From NCBI GenBank assembly GCA_028015205.1, contig CM051519.1, forward strand, positions 85,829,539-85,893,538: a DNA stretch of 64,000 bases, written 5' to 3'. The stretch is from Mytilisepta virgata. Lineage: Eukaryota > Mollusca > Bivalvia > Mytilida > Mytilidae. Every line of letters starts with the position of its first letter. Within the stretch, counting starts at the first letter, position 1. The position numbers were made by a program, and so were the translations under genes. Positions 39,301 to 53,071 of this stretch are shown here, piece by piece. The notes beneath the pieces are model-generated. The model was not told where the DNA came from. It did not search any database and saw only the letters and a program-made list of their open reading frames with translations.

Positions 39301-41611
39301 TGTCCAACAAAAAATTGGTTTTATTTATAATTAGCTCTTTTATATATATGAAGCTACTTTCGATTAGAATGCTGCCGTTTACAAAACACGTACAAATTTA
39401 TATTCACAGATCGTTCGATACAAAAAAAAAAGATTAAATTGCATAATTTGTCAGTGCTTCTGTAATTCGATCACAGTATCATAATTCTTGGATTTATTAC
39501 ATGTTTGAAACAACATTTTGCTGAATTGAGTTATGTGAACCAGGAACATATTCTTATATTTCATTTATATAGAATTAAATTCCCATTTTTTAAAACAATT
39601 CTTAAAAACATTATTATAACATTACTATCATGGTAATTATTAGATTAATTGTAAAAACCAGTGAATACAAAGGATGTATATGCAAGCACTCAATAAATAA
39701 GAAAAATAAGTCCATTTTTAGCTGAATTTTTTTTTAAATACAAGTCTTATTTTATCATTCAAACATAGTGTAATAACAATATTCCAATTTAAAAATGTCA
39801 CGATATTAATCCGATTTTACCGTAGACCTGTTTAACAGAGGACGGATTTTTCAGAACTTGAATGAATTATATTATCATTTGACTGACCAATTTTGTAAAC
39901 GAACTGGTAAATAAAACAAATGAACTTATCTGATTTTGTTTAATCATGTCTTCCAGAGATAAATTGAACTTTAAAGGTGAAAGGGAGATATCTAGCTCTT
40001 CCTATAATTGTTTTTTTTTTCAAATTAAATTAATTTTACATCCCCTTCCACAAAGTGCATGGAACATATCACGAAATAATGGTTTTACAAATTTATGTTA
40101 TTGCTTGTCATTTCAAATTTTGAAAATATATGAAAAAAATTCAACTTACTTCTTCGAGTAATATTTATAGTATACAAATATAACCTTTACAAGCAATGGT
40201 AAAATTGTTATGCACTAGTATCCTTTATATGGTGTTAAACGGCCATTGATGTTTTTCATTGATATTCAAACAAAATCAAAAGATGTCAAAATCAAATCAA
40301 GACATAGCTCTGTCGTTAGATATTTTGGTTTTGCCCTTTTGGCCTTTTTGATTTGCTTTTCAACATTTAGAATTTATGTTTTTGGATTTTCAACATTTTA
40401 GACCTTGATCACAACTGATGAGTCGTAAATCGACGAAATGTGCACATTTCACAATTTCAGTCTTACAATTTTAGACATTTTCAAAAGAACAAGACCAAAT
40501 AAAGATGTTCTGTCGTGCAGTCAATCAAGATTGGTTAAGATCAGTTATGTGACTTAACTTTACCTGTACTGAATTTTTGATCTAATCTTGACCATTTGAT
40601 CGATCTTCATTGACTGCAAGACAACAAGTTACGAGCATTTTAGCATTTGGTAACTGTAAATTTAAAGCATTCCTTTCGGACCAGTAACGAAATACTATCA
40701 ACTGAGATAGGGAAAGCCTTGGGGACTTGGAGTCCACCAGCAGAGGTATAGATGGGGAAACCCTTGGAGACTTGGGATCCACCAGTAGAGGTATAGATGG
40801 GAAAACCCTTGGGGACTTGGAGTCCACCAGCAGAGGTATAGATGGGGAAACCCTTGGGGACTTGAGGTATCGACTACTTTGATACAAAGAGTCAAGATTA
40901 AACATTACAGAAATGGTCGTCCTTTATGACCAAAAGTGTGTTACTTGTGGTGTTTTCTTGGACGACCAAATAAAGTTTACTAAAAAATCTCTCTTGTAAT
41001 TCTGGCATAAACCTACAAAATCCCAGACATTTATTCCACAAACTGAGGTTTTCATACAGTAATTATATTAGAACATCTTTGTTAATATCAACCTCGTCTT
41101 TCAGTTGTTGATTTATTTGATTCTAACGTATTTAAAAAGCTTTTATTAAATCTGAAAATAATATATATATTATTTTTGAAAATTAGCACAGAAAAAAAAA
41201 TAAACACTTCTTTTATATACGTCTTCATAAGTGGTTCAGTAATAGGAAAACTCCGGGGAGGGTTAAATCAAAAGAAAAATTTACTGTCACCGCGCCTGGT
41301 GTTCGACTTATGTCAGATAATGATGTCTTTAATCCCTTGAAAATTTTACCAATTACATAAAATTTTATCTAAATGTATTTACAATCATCCGTAATATCTT
41401 CGGGTGGAAATGACAACTGCTATCCGTCCCAGCTATTTAAACCGTACGACAAAGATAAGTTTGTTTATAATATCAGAATTTTCATTTAATGACGCTTCCC
41501 AGTGGGTGATTCGCGATAAGCAATCTTTGGAGACATGACCATGGTCCGATAAATACGGGATGTCCCGTAAATAACCGTTTAGTACCATCTTCTGAACAGT
41601 TTACACCGGCC
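39301..41611. other. Intergenic stretch
   Basis: AT-rich, no gene seen. It contains a repeat fragment at about 40380-40445 (CTTGATCACAACTGATGAGT, common-looking dispersed repeat) and the tandem repeat at 40711-40872. TATTTAAA at about 41436 is the nearest TATA-like box to the chitin-binding gene, ~175 bp upstream of its ATG. Confidence 0.5.
40711..40872. repeat. 44-bp tandem repeat, about 3.7 copies
   Basis: Units of about 44-45 bp with GGAAACCCTTGGGGACTTGG and CACCAGCAGAGGTATAGATG. Open frames on the minus strand come from the repeat. Confidence 0.85.
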
Positions 41612-44600
41612 ATGGTTTCCGTCACGACTGCTTTACTCCTTATTGGGTTGGTAACTAGTTCTATATCAGTTAGAGGTAAATATATTACAGACATATATCC
41701 TTTCTGTTGTGTTCATGTTGTGTTTTGTGCTCTTTAATGTTATTTTTTGTCCGGCGTTCTGTCAGTTGGGTTGCCTTGATTGATTGGTATATCATTATTG
41801 AACTTTTCTGTTATCCATTTTGTTGTTTATTTATATGAAAAGCAAACAAAAACACTAAATACGTTTGTCTGTATATAGACATTTGGGGGGGGGGGCACAA
41901 ATCTATGTTGTAGAAGGTAAATGGTATATATTTTTTAATTTTCCTTTATTCCATTTGTATGTACAAATTATATACATATTTAAGGATTGAGAATAATATT
42001 TTTTCGGTCTATGCATGAATAACCGCAATCACGCGATCGCTTAAGTAACCTACGTAGCGCGTTATTGAAAGCACGAGCCATGTGAAAATATAATTAAAAT
42101 CAGCCCCAGTTTTTTTTAAGGACTACATTCTTCATTTCGATATCACAGTAGTAAGAGAAATGAATTAAAGTGAACCAGTCAGAAGACAACTAAATAAAAT
42201 AACACAGACATCGGAACACAAGGTAGTTCATTAAGATTTTGGTGATTAACTCTCAACACCACCCGATAAATGGTTTTCATTGACAAGCTGAAGTAGAATT
42301 AATAATTCAAAGGAATGAATGGAAACTGTTGAATATTTTGATACTATTTCAAACTGGAGATATAACAATACGAATAAGTAGAAGCTTTGTCCTTCACGAA
42401 CATAGATGTAAGGTGATCGACATAAAAGCAACAAATTCCGCTTAACCCTCTTGGCTTCTCAATGGGATGCAAGATTTTTCTTGTGTTTAACTCTTCACTG
42501 CGACTTTGAGATAAAGCGCCGTTTTTCGCCTAACTCTATCCGTTACATTCTTTATTTCTTACTAATTTATTAATCATATTTATCGTAAGGATTTTACAAG
42601 ATTTTCTGAAATATGCTTTACATTTTTCCAGAAGAGAGCAGCACTAAACTGAGCAGAGCTAGTCGTAGCCTTCGGGCTGTTAGTGATCTCTTTAGACAAA
42701 TTAAGCATTAAATCAAATCAAATTGAATTTACTTCAGAGCTGTAAGAAAATCGTCTATAAAGCATTGGTATGGCAAGCCTTTTTACTATTTATTCTAACT
42801 TCAAGATATCTCATATAATATATAAGATATCTTATATAATCTAGTTTTTATAAGATATCTTCTAAAGTTTATAAGATATCTTCTAAAGTTTATAAGATAT
42901 CTTATAAAGTATATAAGATATCTCATAAAGTATATTAGATATCTTTTAAAGTTTATACTTTATAAGATATATCATATAGTTTATAAGATATCTTGTATAG
43001 TTTATAAGATAAGATATCTTGTATAGTTTATAAGATATCACATATAATTTTTTTTATAAGATTATATTTATAAACTATATGAGATATCTTATAAAGTTTA
43101 TTAGATATCTTGAAGTTAGAATAAATAGTAAAACGGCTTGCCATACATTGGTCCGGGCGAAGCTATTCTACAGGGGAACGGCTTAAATCATGAACTTTAA
43201 ACCTACCGTCTAAAATGCGGTTATGAGAACTCTTGAATCGCAGCTTTATTTAAGCTTTATGACAGCTCCTCTTATACATTTTAAAGCCATTGTGAAATAA
43301 CTTGTTCAATGTCAAACCTTTTATTATTTGTTTATTTCAGTAAGAAGACAAGTAAATTGCATTGGTAAGTACATAAAGGTGGTATAAATCAAATCTTATT
43401 ATTATCTCGAGTCGTTTGTAAAGTATTTATGAACAATAAATTCATGCATAGGTTATAAATGTTATGAGAAAGGTTATATCACCAGCAAAGTTCAAGGTCA
43501 ACATATGTTCCGACACCATAATCAAAAAATATTTCAAATCCAAGGTCAGCAAAAAGTAAGCCATGTCATCTGTGATATCTATACCTGTTTAGAAACACTA
43601 TACAAACTATAACATGTTTAGATCTTATAACATAATATGTTGAAATATACATACAAGTTCAATGGAAGCACATGAACTAGGATTACAGAATGTTGATTAC
43701 CTGTCTATCCTACAGTTACGGGTGTACGTACCAGCAGCCTTCCTTAAAGAGCATTTACATTGTACCTTAGTTACATATTTAATTATCTATGCAAAACATA
43801 AAACTGAAAAACTAACACGCTCATGTGTATAACCCGATTTGCACATGAGAATTGTTACGGTCAATGGATGCTGTGTTTGTATTTATTTTTCCATTTGAAA
43901 TTCAAAGCCATTATTTCAGATGTCAAAATCACATGTGGAGTTTTAGCAGTTAAGCTCCTTTCTGACAATAAATAAATTATGAATATCTTCAATACAAAAT
44001 ACTTTATTTATCAAGTAAAGAAAACGAGAAAAAAAAGACTCAACCTGAAAGTTAAAATATAAATGGTCATAGTTCAGACAGCAGGCAAATGCTCGAGTAG
44101 AAGGCAATTACGTGTAGTTTAAAATGTTCTTAGATAACAAACACTATGTAAGCGAAGAATAAGATATACATAACATGAAGAACGAGAAATGGGACTAGAC
44201 AATACTAAATCTAGAGGACTTGTAATATTGTTTTTAGACCCTCTCCCACAAAGATATGCTTTCGTTAGATTAATATTCTAATATTTCCCGGGAATTAATT
44301 TATAATTTGATTTGATGGTTGCAAATATCTTGGTTTACTGGTTTCACTAACGCATACACTCAATTCCATATCGGATGCCGGCAAATATAAAAGTACAAAA
44401 TACAGCTCTCCTCTAAATTGACGCCATTGCTAATATATGTGTGCACTCATTTTACATGTCTGTAAACATTTATGTTATTTCATCCAAAATTTCATGCATT
44501 CACCATAATTTAGTAATAAAATGTACACGTTCCTTACATATGAAAAAGTGTTAATATAATCTATCATTTAGCAGAAATATGACGTGCACTTTTTGTTCAT

Positions 44601-45320
44601 TTCTTTACAGATACATGGTCCAACATTCCAAATCCATGTCAAAACAATCCACAGAAGTCTATCTATCTTCCTCATCCTACGGATGGAACGAAGTTTATAC
44701 AGTGTGATCTGTTCGGAAGAATGTACATAATCCAATGTCCAAGAGGGGAATCTTATGACAAAACAACTGCATCCTGCACCAGAACTACTGTACAACCAAC
44801 TGTTGTACAACCAGTAGTCACGACACCAACTACAATGATACCACAACCAACCATTAATTTGTTAAACCCATGCTCAAACGCAAACATAGCTCAGGGATTG
44901 ATTTACTTTGCGTATCCTAATGATAATACAAAATTTATTGAGTGCGATCTCCTAGGAAAAGCCATGGTTCTACAGTGTAACGCTGGACTGGTGTGGAACC
45001 AACAAAGACTATCTTGCGTTTATGACATAGTACCTGGAGGAATTAAAACAACTACCACGGCACCGGTAACAAGTGGAACAGGAACTGGAACTGGTACCGG
45101 AACTGGTGTCCTTAACCCCGCCGGTCTATGCAGAGTTAACGCCAACAGTTTAGATGAATTATTCCATTCACATCCCGATCCACATAAGTTTTACCAGTGT
45201 GATCTATGGGGAGATGTCTTTGTAAATAGCTGTCCATTAAATCTCATTTGGAACGACGTAGCCAAAACATGTTCATCTCCATATGTTCAAATCGGTCCAG
45301 ACGGCAAATTAGTGGGTTAA
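41612..45320 (+). CDS. Secreted chitin-binding protein, three peritrophin-A domains
   Basis: Three exons: 41612-41675, 43341-43364 (24 nt) and 44611-45320. All introns have GT...AG ends (donors GTAAAT and GTAAGT, acceptors TTATTTCAG and TTTACAG) and phase 1. The protein has 265 residues. Residues 1-20 are a signal peptide (LLLIGLVTSS core); the micro-exon adds a VRRQVNCI segment with a dibasic site. Three CBM14/peritrophin-A domains follow at about 37-86, 117-170 and 202-253, each with six cysteines and the KF(I/Y)xCDL(F/L/W)G motif. Linkers are Thr/Pro-rich and then Gly/Thr repeats. Such proteins bind chitin in mollusc shell matrix, gut lining or mantle. The likely site here is extracellular. 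Confidence 0.85.
41700..41835 (+). repeat. Dispersed repeat, copy 1 of 3
   Basis: About 140 bp with GTGCTCTTTAATGTTATTTT, GTTCTGTCAGTTGG and CATTTTGTTGTTTAT. Related copies are at 51160-51345 (minus) and 62077-62235 (plus). Confidence 0.6.
42769..43146. mobile_element. Fold-back element made of GATATC palindromes
   Basis: Ends of ~45 bp (GTATGGCAAGCC, then TTTTACTATTTATTCTAACT) are inverted copies. ATTG flanks both sides. The interior is a tandem series of TATAAGATATCTTATAAAGT-like units, each palindromic. It lies in intron 1 of the chitin-binding gene. Confidence 0.75.
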
Positions 45321-46330
45321 ATAAAAATAGTTATTGAAATACTATAACAAGTGAGAAAGCTAAGAAAGCTATGTAATTATATATATATATATATATATAT
45401 ACATGTGTGTTTATAAGGTTTAATATTAATAACTGCTATAAACTTTACATTTTGTTGATTATTCATGATGTTTTTTTTTCACATAACTGATACCAAATAC
45501 AAATATGTTCCGTCACCATGGGACAATCGATCTATCAAATATGTTCCGTTCACCATGGGAGTCTCGATCTATGAAATATCAACTAATTTGTGCCCTGAGC
45601 AAGAAGCGGCTTTTCTGTGATATCTTAGATTATAAAAAGTACCTTTTATGTTTTACATTCTCTGAGGGGGTGGAAAGGGTATTGGGAGACAGGGAGAAAG
45701 GGGCGGGAGAAAGGAGAAAGGTACCCCCTTTCCACCCCCTCATTCTCTTGTAATAATTTAGAAAATGTCCTTGTAAATACATGTATATTGTATTATATTG
45801 CGAAACAGAGAAAAAAAGGTCCTGACAGTCCGTCTAATTTTAAGCATGAAACGTAAAAAGGAATAGAAGTGACTTTCACGAAATCAAACAAATTCGACTT
45901 GTGGAGGACCACTTTCCCTGTATTTTTTTCGCTTGTCATCGTTAAATAATTTATTAATCTTAAATAAATACCTACTTTTTATACTTTGAATTTTTTATTT
46001 GACACTATCGATTGATTGTCACTTTTTGAGTTGTAATGTACCCTAACTGACGAGTAAAACAATTTCTTTACAAATTTTTTGTATCGACGCAAAATAAAAC
46101 AACTATATCTAATAAAGAATTTCTTTATTAATGTATATTAATCTATTAAATATGATAACACGGCGTTACATATAGAATACCATATGGGGTTTTTATATCA
46201 TATCCCATATCAACCCCAAGACACCAATATCACCCCGAGAGCTTGCTGGGATATGACTCCAAATATACAGAAAAGCCATATTTTACACTATAAATAAATG
46301 ATAAATTGCAAACATCTAAAATATGCATTT
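45321..46330. other. Intergenic stretch
   Basis: An (AT)n run at about 45378-45401, the small MITE at 45664-45741, and otherwise AT-rich sequence with no gene seen. Confidence 0.5.
45664..45741. mobile_element. 78-bp purine-rich MITE, complete
   Basis: GAGGGGGTGGAAAGGG at the left and its complement (one mismatch) at the right. The interior is almost pure purine on the plus strand (GGAGAAAGGGGCGGGAGAAA). ATTCTCT is duplicated at 45657-45663 and 45742-45748. Related copies lie at about 60443-60501 and 63284-63384. Confidence 0.75.
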
Positions 46331-46339
46331 ATATGTGGA

Positions 46340-46771
46340 CAGAATAATCACAACTTCATAAGACAACTAGGCACCTGTGATGGATCACGGGAGCTCAACC
46401 CAAAGAAATGCCTAGCGAATCCCACGGTGGCAGATAGGGGAGATCTTCTCGTTGGAGGACTGTCAGGTCATGATACGGAAAGCCCTACCGCGGACCATAG
46501 TAGGTAACGTATTTGGACAATGCCACGGTCCCTGCACGCTAAAAACCCCTTCTGTAGTTTTGGAAAAAGAGTAGGCTAATAGCAGCTACAGAAGGCTGAA
46601 TAACCCGACCATACCCAAACACCCATCCTTTAACAGTTGCAGTCAAAATTGGTTCCTTTGTGTGTCCCGTCCACCCCCTATTTGAATTGTTTGATAAATT
46701 GTTTAACTGGTTGTCGTCCTGAAGAAGCATGGAATATTAGCCACTGGACGCTAAGCAAACAAACAAACAAC

Positions 46772-46826
<55 letters not shown>

Positions 46827-46830
46827 GCTT
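46340..46830. repeat. Dispersed repeat ending in (ATCA)n
   Basis: A GC-richer block (46370-46550) is followed by GCCACTGGACGCTAAGCAAA and then a pure ATCA/CAAT run at 46776-46827. The structure suggests a retroelement 3' end with a microsatellite tail. No coding frame recognised. Confidence 0.5.
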
Positions 46831-46867
46831 CGATTTACAGTCATAGTCATTTCATAAGACAAAGATA

Positions 46868-47420
46868 AAACAGCTGATTCTATTCAGTAAGGCTAAGTAT
46901 CAATGCACAAGATAAAACAACTAATTCTAATCAGTTAAGCTAAATATCAATGCACAAGATAAAAAAGCTGATCCTATCAGTAAAGCTAAATATCAATGCA
47001 CAAGATAAAAAAGCTGATCCTATCAGTAAAGCTAAATATCAATGCACAAGATAAAACAACTAATTTTATTCAGTAAGGTTAAGTATCAATGCACAAGATA
47101 AAACAGCTGATTCTAATCAGTAAAGCTAAATATCAATCCATAAGATAAAACCACTAATTATATTCAGTAAGGCTAAGTATCAATGCACAAGATAAAACAG
47201 CTGATTCTAATCAGTAAAGCTAAATATCAATGCACAAGATAAAAGAACTAATTCTAATCAGTAAAAATAAGTATAAATGCACAAGATAAAAGAACTAATT
47301 CTAATCAGTAAAGCTAAGTATCAGTGCACAAGATAAAACAACTTATTCTATTCAGTAAGGCTAAGTGTCAATGCACAAGATAAAACAACTAATTCTAATC
47401 ACTAAAGCTAAGTATCAACT
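46868..47420. repeat. 47-bp minisatellite, about 11-12 copies
   Basis: Units contain CAATGCACAAGATAAAACAG, then CTGATTCTAATCAGTAAAGC. Each unit holds a short CTGATT...AATCAG inverted repeat. Confidence 0.85.
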
Positions 47421-47929
47421 AAGGACAGAGCTAAGCAAGAGATATGCAGCTATTTCGGTCATCACGTGACTTCTGGTAGTAAATAGGTGTCAAGTTACAA
47501 ATTTATCAATACAAATCAATGGGACTTGTTAATTAAATGCCCATAACTTACTGTAACTTCGGAAATTATTGCGATGTTGTTTATTATTGCGAAAAATGCG
47601 ACAAGGTTGTAATCGCAATAATTTAAACTCGCATTTTGGAATTTTAACTATAAATGAAGCGTGATTTTTCTCAATATCGCAAAAATTAAAATCGCATTTT
47701 TGTCTTAAATGACAAAATCGCAATAATAAATGCACGTAATAATTTCTGAATTTACAGTATTTGTTATTGTGTATTTTATACATCTACTCCTCATTGTATA
47801 GCTTATAACTTGGTCGTTTTCAAATAATTTTTGTGCTTATAATTTCACTTGAATTTTTCATGTTTAACGTCTAATAAATACATATATCATACGTGAATTT
47901 TGCATGTGGACTCATTTTCAAAAAATAAT
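47421..47929. other. Non-coding stretch
   Basis: AT-rich, nothing recognised. TCGCAATAAT/AAATCGCATT motifs recur between 47560 and 47750. Confidence 0.4.
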
Positions 47930-48930
47930 TTCGAAGATTTCCTCTTGATATTTAATACCATCCAATCCACAAAATAAAGTTAATACATGATAGAATGTCA
48001 TCATGAAGACCAATTCATTTCGGGTCCCATTTTTCTTGCTTCCAATTAAGCTTGAAATGTGTTATTTTTTACGATTGTTGTGAAATTATTCAAGATGGCG
48101 CTCATCCCAATCAGCTTCTACCTTGTCAACAAAGTAAATATCGTTCATACGAGTAAATAGAATAAATTATATAATATGTCAAAAGTTTACAATATATAAA
48201 TACCAAAAAAGATAAATTATTAATTTAAAATAAATTAAAATGTTACTTATCTGACATTTGAAATTATATTTACATCCCTGCATTCTTTGTGATTCTTTGT
48301 GGTCCCCCCTTACAGACACACACCTTTATTAAAATGCTGCATTGATTATAAAAATAGCTTTAAAAATGAAATCACGCTGTTTTTGGTCAGCAAACGGTTT
48401 ACCTGTATACATACAATGTACCTGTGTACCTTAATTAAGGGTTGGAACAATAACCATCCGGACAGTCAAGGTACAATATACATTTCAAATCGTTAATTAG
48501 TTATAATTACCTGAAACACACAGCATGTTAATTGCGGAGAACAAATTTCTTTACATGCAAATTTACTTCAGATGAAACTGAAATAAATATTACCCAAAAA
48601 ATTGATCGCTAAAAAATGAGGAAAAAAACCTTGCACCGTAACCCTTTATCACGTGTAATTATGTACTTTTGCCAGTTTGTATAAATTGGTGATAAATTTC
48701 ATATTATTAATTATTGTCACATATTGGAATTATAATCCATCTGATATTTTACTAAACATTTCAAATGAAAAGTTTTTTTAAAGTGAAGACGAGGAGTATG
48801 TGCTATAATCAGTAGAGTTATCGAAGTACGATAAATGCCTGGCTTGAACGGGACCAGTACACAATAATTGGGTAACCAGTTGATAGGTCTAAACAGAGTT
48901 ACCTAACTTAAATAGTTGCATATGGGGAGG
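47930..48930 (+). repeat. Inverted segmental duplicate, copy 1
   Basis: About 1 kb that reappears in inverted orientation at 57390-58340 with an estimated 85-90% identity, including TCAAGATGGCGC/TCATCCCAATC and ATTATCGAAGTACG-like blocks. It has no long frame. The two copies flank the NHL gene and the Tc1 element. Confidence 0.75.
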
Positions 48931-51900
48931 TATTCGGTATTCCTTAGTTTCCTAACATTAAACATGTAAACTAAATTTAAGAGATTTAAAACATTAAATT
49001 TTTAAGTATATCAATTTTCCGCTCTTAAATTTTAGTTACCAGAAGAGGTATTCCATCATCGTCTGCAATAATATTCAAACATCAAATGTTGGTGCAATAT
49101 TTATTCATTAGATAAATCATTTAAGGTGCTGAAGGTTGAAAGATTTGTCAACACATGGATGTCAAGTATATCAAAATTGCTATCAAAGATGTTTCTTCCT
49201 TCCTTTCTACTTGAAAGACTATGTACATATTAACGTTTTTTTCTAAGTGTTTTCTATGGAAGATTTGAATACTTTATGTCACACTTGATTCAGGAGTGGT
49301 TACCTAACAACAAGGAAGCAAGAACATTTTTAAGTGTCTAATATACACGTTATCTTATATCTTATTTCGGAAGCTGGAAGTTTGTGAACATGGAACACGT
49401 GGGGACTAACAGCCATTTCTATCAGAAGTATGGCCTCTTATTATTATCAACAGATCTGAAGCTAAATTGAGGATGTTTGATAAGATTTCACGTGTGATTT
49501 CTTACTTACAGGAAGGACATATTTCAATGTATATTAAAAATAAATTAACAGGAAATATTGTAAATTGACAATTTTTTTCGAATCTTAACATACTTAAATT
49601 GGCATTTCGGAGCATTCCTTTCACTGAAAATTTTAACCGGCGCGGATTCAGCAATGGGGGCGCATATCGGGCACATGCAAATCCCGAAAATTTGCTTTAA
49701 TTTCGCTTTTCGAGTGTAAGAGTTTAAAATTGCATCTTGGTAAAATGATTATTTGATTATGAAGATCATTCATTTTGGAGGAAATTGAGGGTTGATATGA
49801 AATAAATTGTCACATAGAAGTATTCTTGTATTGATTTTTAATCGTGGTAGGGGTAGGCAATCCATGATGGCGGCTTAGATCCCTTTAGGATTTTCTAGTA
49901 TAAAGGACGTGGACATGCTGTATTTGTATATTTTGCTGTATTCGACACTTGTTGTTTGTCCATTGTAACACTCACTGCAGGATAAAAAGTATCATTTTTA
50001 TTCAAACAATTAATGTTCTGATGACAATATCACATATAATTCTGATTCAACTTGGTAGTACATATTCTGGGACTTAAATCCAAAATCACAAACATCCGCT
50101 CGTTGTGAACAATTTCCGGTATACCCGCTTATTTGATTTTTAAGTGAAATGTGTATTCCGGTAGTGTTTTTCACATCATTGATATTTTCAAAACGCATTT
50201 GATATTCCAACATTTGAATTTGAAATATAACACACGTATGATGTCCGCACAAAGGTTGGTACTGAATGATTAAATGTCTGTTTTGATGTATTTTTCTTAC
50301 GAAAACTTGAGCTTGTGGTTAACCAAGGATAAGAACTGTGTCCGTATTTACAGCTCTTGTAAATGTGGTAAACAACTGGTCGTTATTTTCAATAATTTAA
50401 CAAATTATTTATGATTATAGAGGTTTTCTCCCGTAGAAAATAAAACTTTTTCTAAAAAAAAAAAAATAAATAAATAAAAAAAAAAAAATAAATAAATAAT
50501 AAAAAAAAAAAAAAAATAAAAAAAAAAATAAAATAAAACAAGGTCGTTTGAAGAATCTAGGACCTAGTGAGTTCAGGTCACAAAATTCAACATACTTAAC
50601 GACCTGGGTAGATGAAATCAATCTAGCGAGCCCAATCGAGAACTCACCCTTTTAACAGGGAAAGTCCAAAACATAAGCATGAAATACAATATATGCCTAC
50701 GATCAACTTTTAAGTGTCGGTTAACTCAAAATATTCTCTTGTGATGATAGTCTATCTACACTAAAGTGTACCAAAATCACTAAAACAAGGGACAGAGGAT
50801 AGAAAAAAATTGTAGACAAAGTTTTGAATCATGTACTTTGGACCAAAACCTTTTGACCAGTTCGATTGGCATTAGTTAACAAAAATAAACGAAAAATAGA
50901 AATGGAAACTTTTGAAGTACATGTATATCTTATTGTACCTAAATAAGTAACTATACTTATTCCGAAAGATCCAGGTCAGTTGGTACATGTACTTGTGTTG
51001 ACGTTGCAGAAGACATGGTTAACGTTTCTCATATTTACGGTTTAGCGCATCTCATATACGATGACTTTCTCGGCAGACGAGATTGTTGTTACATAAACTT
51101 CTTAGACAGGGTCATGTTCGGTCTTCGTTTATTTCATCACTCTAACAAAAATTACGGTAATTATCAACAATTGAAATTTGTATCTCGCGTATGACCAAAC
51201 AACAAAATGTATTACAGGAAACGTCAACAATGGTGTACCAACAGACAGAAACCCGACAAAAAAACATAAAAAAATCACAAAACATAAACATGAAAACAGC
51301 CGAGTCAGGATAGTCCTGACTTGTTACAGGCACTGAACAGTGGTTGGGTTAAACCGGTTTTATGCCCCCCTATCTATCCTGAAACTCCTGTGTATTTACT
51401 ATCAAAACCATTACAGTATGATTACCAACAAGATGACCGCTTGCTATAACTGAAAGATTTGGTTGGACTGTGCATAAATTAGACAGTAGCGTCAGAATGT
51501 GCTCGTTTGAACTGAAAAAAAAAACTAGCTAAGGTTCTCATATTTGCATGTCAGATACTGTGGCTCTATAAAAAGAAAAGTAAAAAGTCAGAAATAACAC
51601 ACATAGGGGTTTAATGCTATCTCGTCATATAGGTCAACAGAAATTGGCATTATTCGTAAGGGACTAGATATCTTCAGTAACATTTCACGTCGTTCTGGAA
51701 CATCTCACCAGACTTGTCACTTCAATGGATATTACTCAGTGGCAATGTTACGTGTGCTTGCCCTTTTGGAGCACCTGTTGTCATTCCCGATTATTAGTGG
51801 GAGTTTACATTGCTAGTGCTTTAGTTTCTGTGCTGACTTGTTCTATTTTTGTTTTGTTCATAATATTCTTTTAAGGTATACAGGTATCCTTGAACCATTT

Positions 51901-51985
51901 ATTTCGCCATGATATTGGCCGTAATATCCGCGTTAAAAAATATTCAATCAATCAATTGAACCATTTATTTGTTATGTTCCATTCT
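48931..51985. other. Intergenic stretch
   Basis: No gene seen. An A-rich run with AATAAATAAA (50455-50540) and one dispersed repeat copy (51160-51345) are present. Confidence 0.5.
51160..51345 (-). repeat. Dispersed repeat, copy 2 of 3
   Basis: On the minus strand: GTCAGGACTATCCTGACTCG, TTTCTGTCTGTTGGTACACC and CATTTTGTTGTTTGG, matching 41700-41835 and 62077-62235. Confidence 0.6.
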
Positions 51986-52272
51986 CATGACTTTGTCGGG
52001 GCCTCGGTGGCCGAATGGTCTGGGTAGTTTGTCATGACTACTAATAATCACTAGCCTGTCAACACTGAGGTTGTGAGTTCGAATCTCACCTGTGGCGGGG
52101 TGTGTTCGACTCCGATCTAAATTGACAAGGATAGCCAATTTTCCTACCGAAGGTCGGTGGTTCTCTCCGGGTACTCCGGCTTCCTCCACCAATAAAAACT
52201 GGCCGCCGCGAAATAGCCAAATGTGCTGAAAACGGCGTAAAACCCCAACTAAACAAACAAACAAACATGACT
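51986..52272 (+). mobile_element. tRNA-derived SINE with conserved central domain
   Basis: The head has an A-box-like TGGCCGAATGG (52009) and a B-box-like GAGTTCGAATC (52076), as in tRNA-derived Pol III promoters. A GC-rich domain follows with GGTTCTCTCCGGGTACTCCG and CTTCCTCCACC, like the central domain of the MetaSINE superfamily of animals including bivalves. The tail is (AAAC)n. CATGACT is duplicated at both sides (51986-51992 and 52266-52272). Confidence 0.8.
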
Positions 52273-53071
52273 GTCTTTTCATTTGGATTCAAATTTATGG
52301 ACCTTCCCCATTGTTTTGTTGCTTCGTTATTAATAAAGCAAATTTCGAAAACAGTATTTGTTTTCAAATTATTCTTAGGAAGGAGAAAAGTTGAATTTCA
52401 GTTCTCTGTGTTCTTAATTAGCATCTAATTTTATAAAAACAGATGACAGATATCTGTTAAATGTTCTTTTCTACACATATTTGATATTTCCTGTTTTCTC
52501 CGTATCAAATTAAAATACGTGTTCCAATAAAAGAAAGGATGTGAAAACAAATTTTATATCTTTAATCCGATCTACAGACAGAATTATAAAAAATTTTCCC
52601 ATTGTTCGTTAACGTTAATGTACGTAAAAAACTATTATGTGAATTCTTTGAATACGTTTTAAAGAGTATCATACTACATATAACCCTGATTACATTATTT
52701 TACAACTTTCAATTCTAAAATCAGAAATTTTATTCTGGTGTAAACTATCACGTTTATTTATGTAAAGTTTTTTTCTGCAATTTTCCAATTTTTAATTCTG
52801 CAAATGGTAGATACACACGTATGAAATATGTCTAATAAGACATAACTACTCATTCTTAAAACGGAACAATAGTATATTTAAAAAATTCCGATGGTTTACT
52901 ATCTAACTATGATTGGTTTGTAAGTAAAGTCTAGATATTTAAGTATACAAATGATACATATATACATTTTATCACTTTGTAGATAAAATTCAGTGCAATC
53001 GACAGCAACTTCCTACGGATATACAAGTATGTTTTCTATAAATTATAGCGTTCATATATGTACTTGAAGGA
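52273..53071. other. Upstream region of the NHL gene
   Basis: AT-rich, no gene seen. TATA-like ACATATATACA lies at about 52958-52968, ~110 bp before the ATG. Confidence 0.45.

Noticed and set aside
52009..52090. Functional tRNA gene
   Set aside because: A and B boxes are present but the region does not fold as a tRNA, and it continues into the SINE body with a target duplication.
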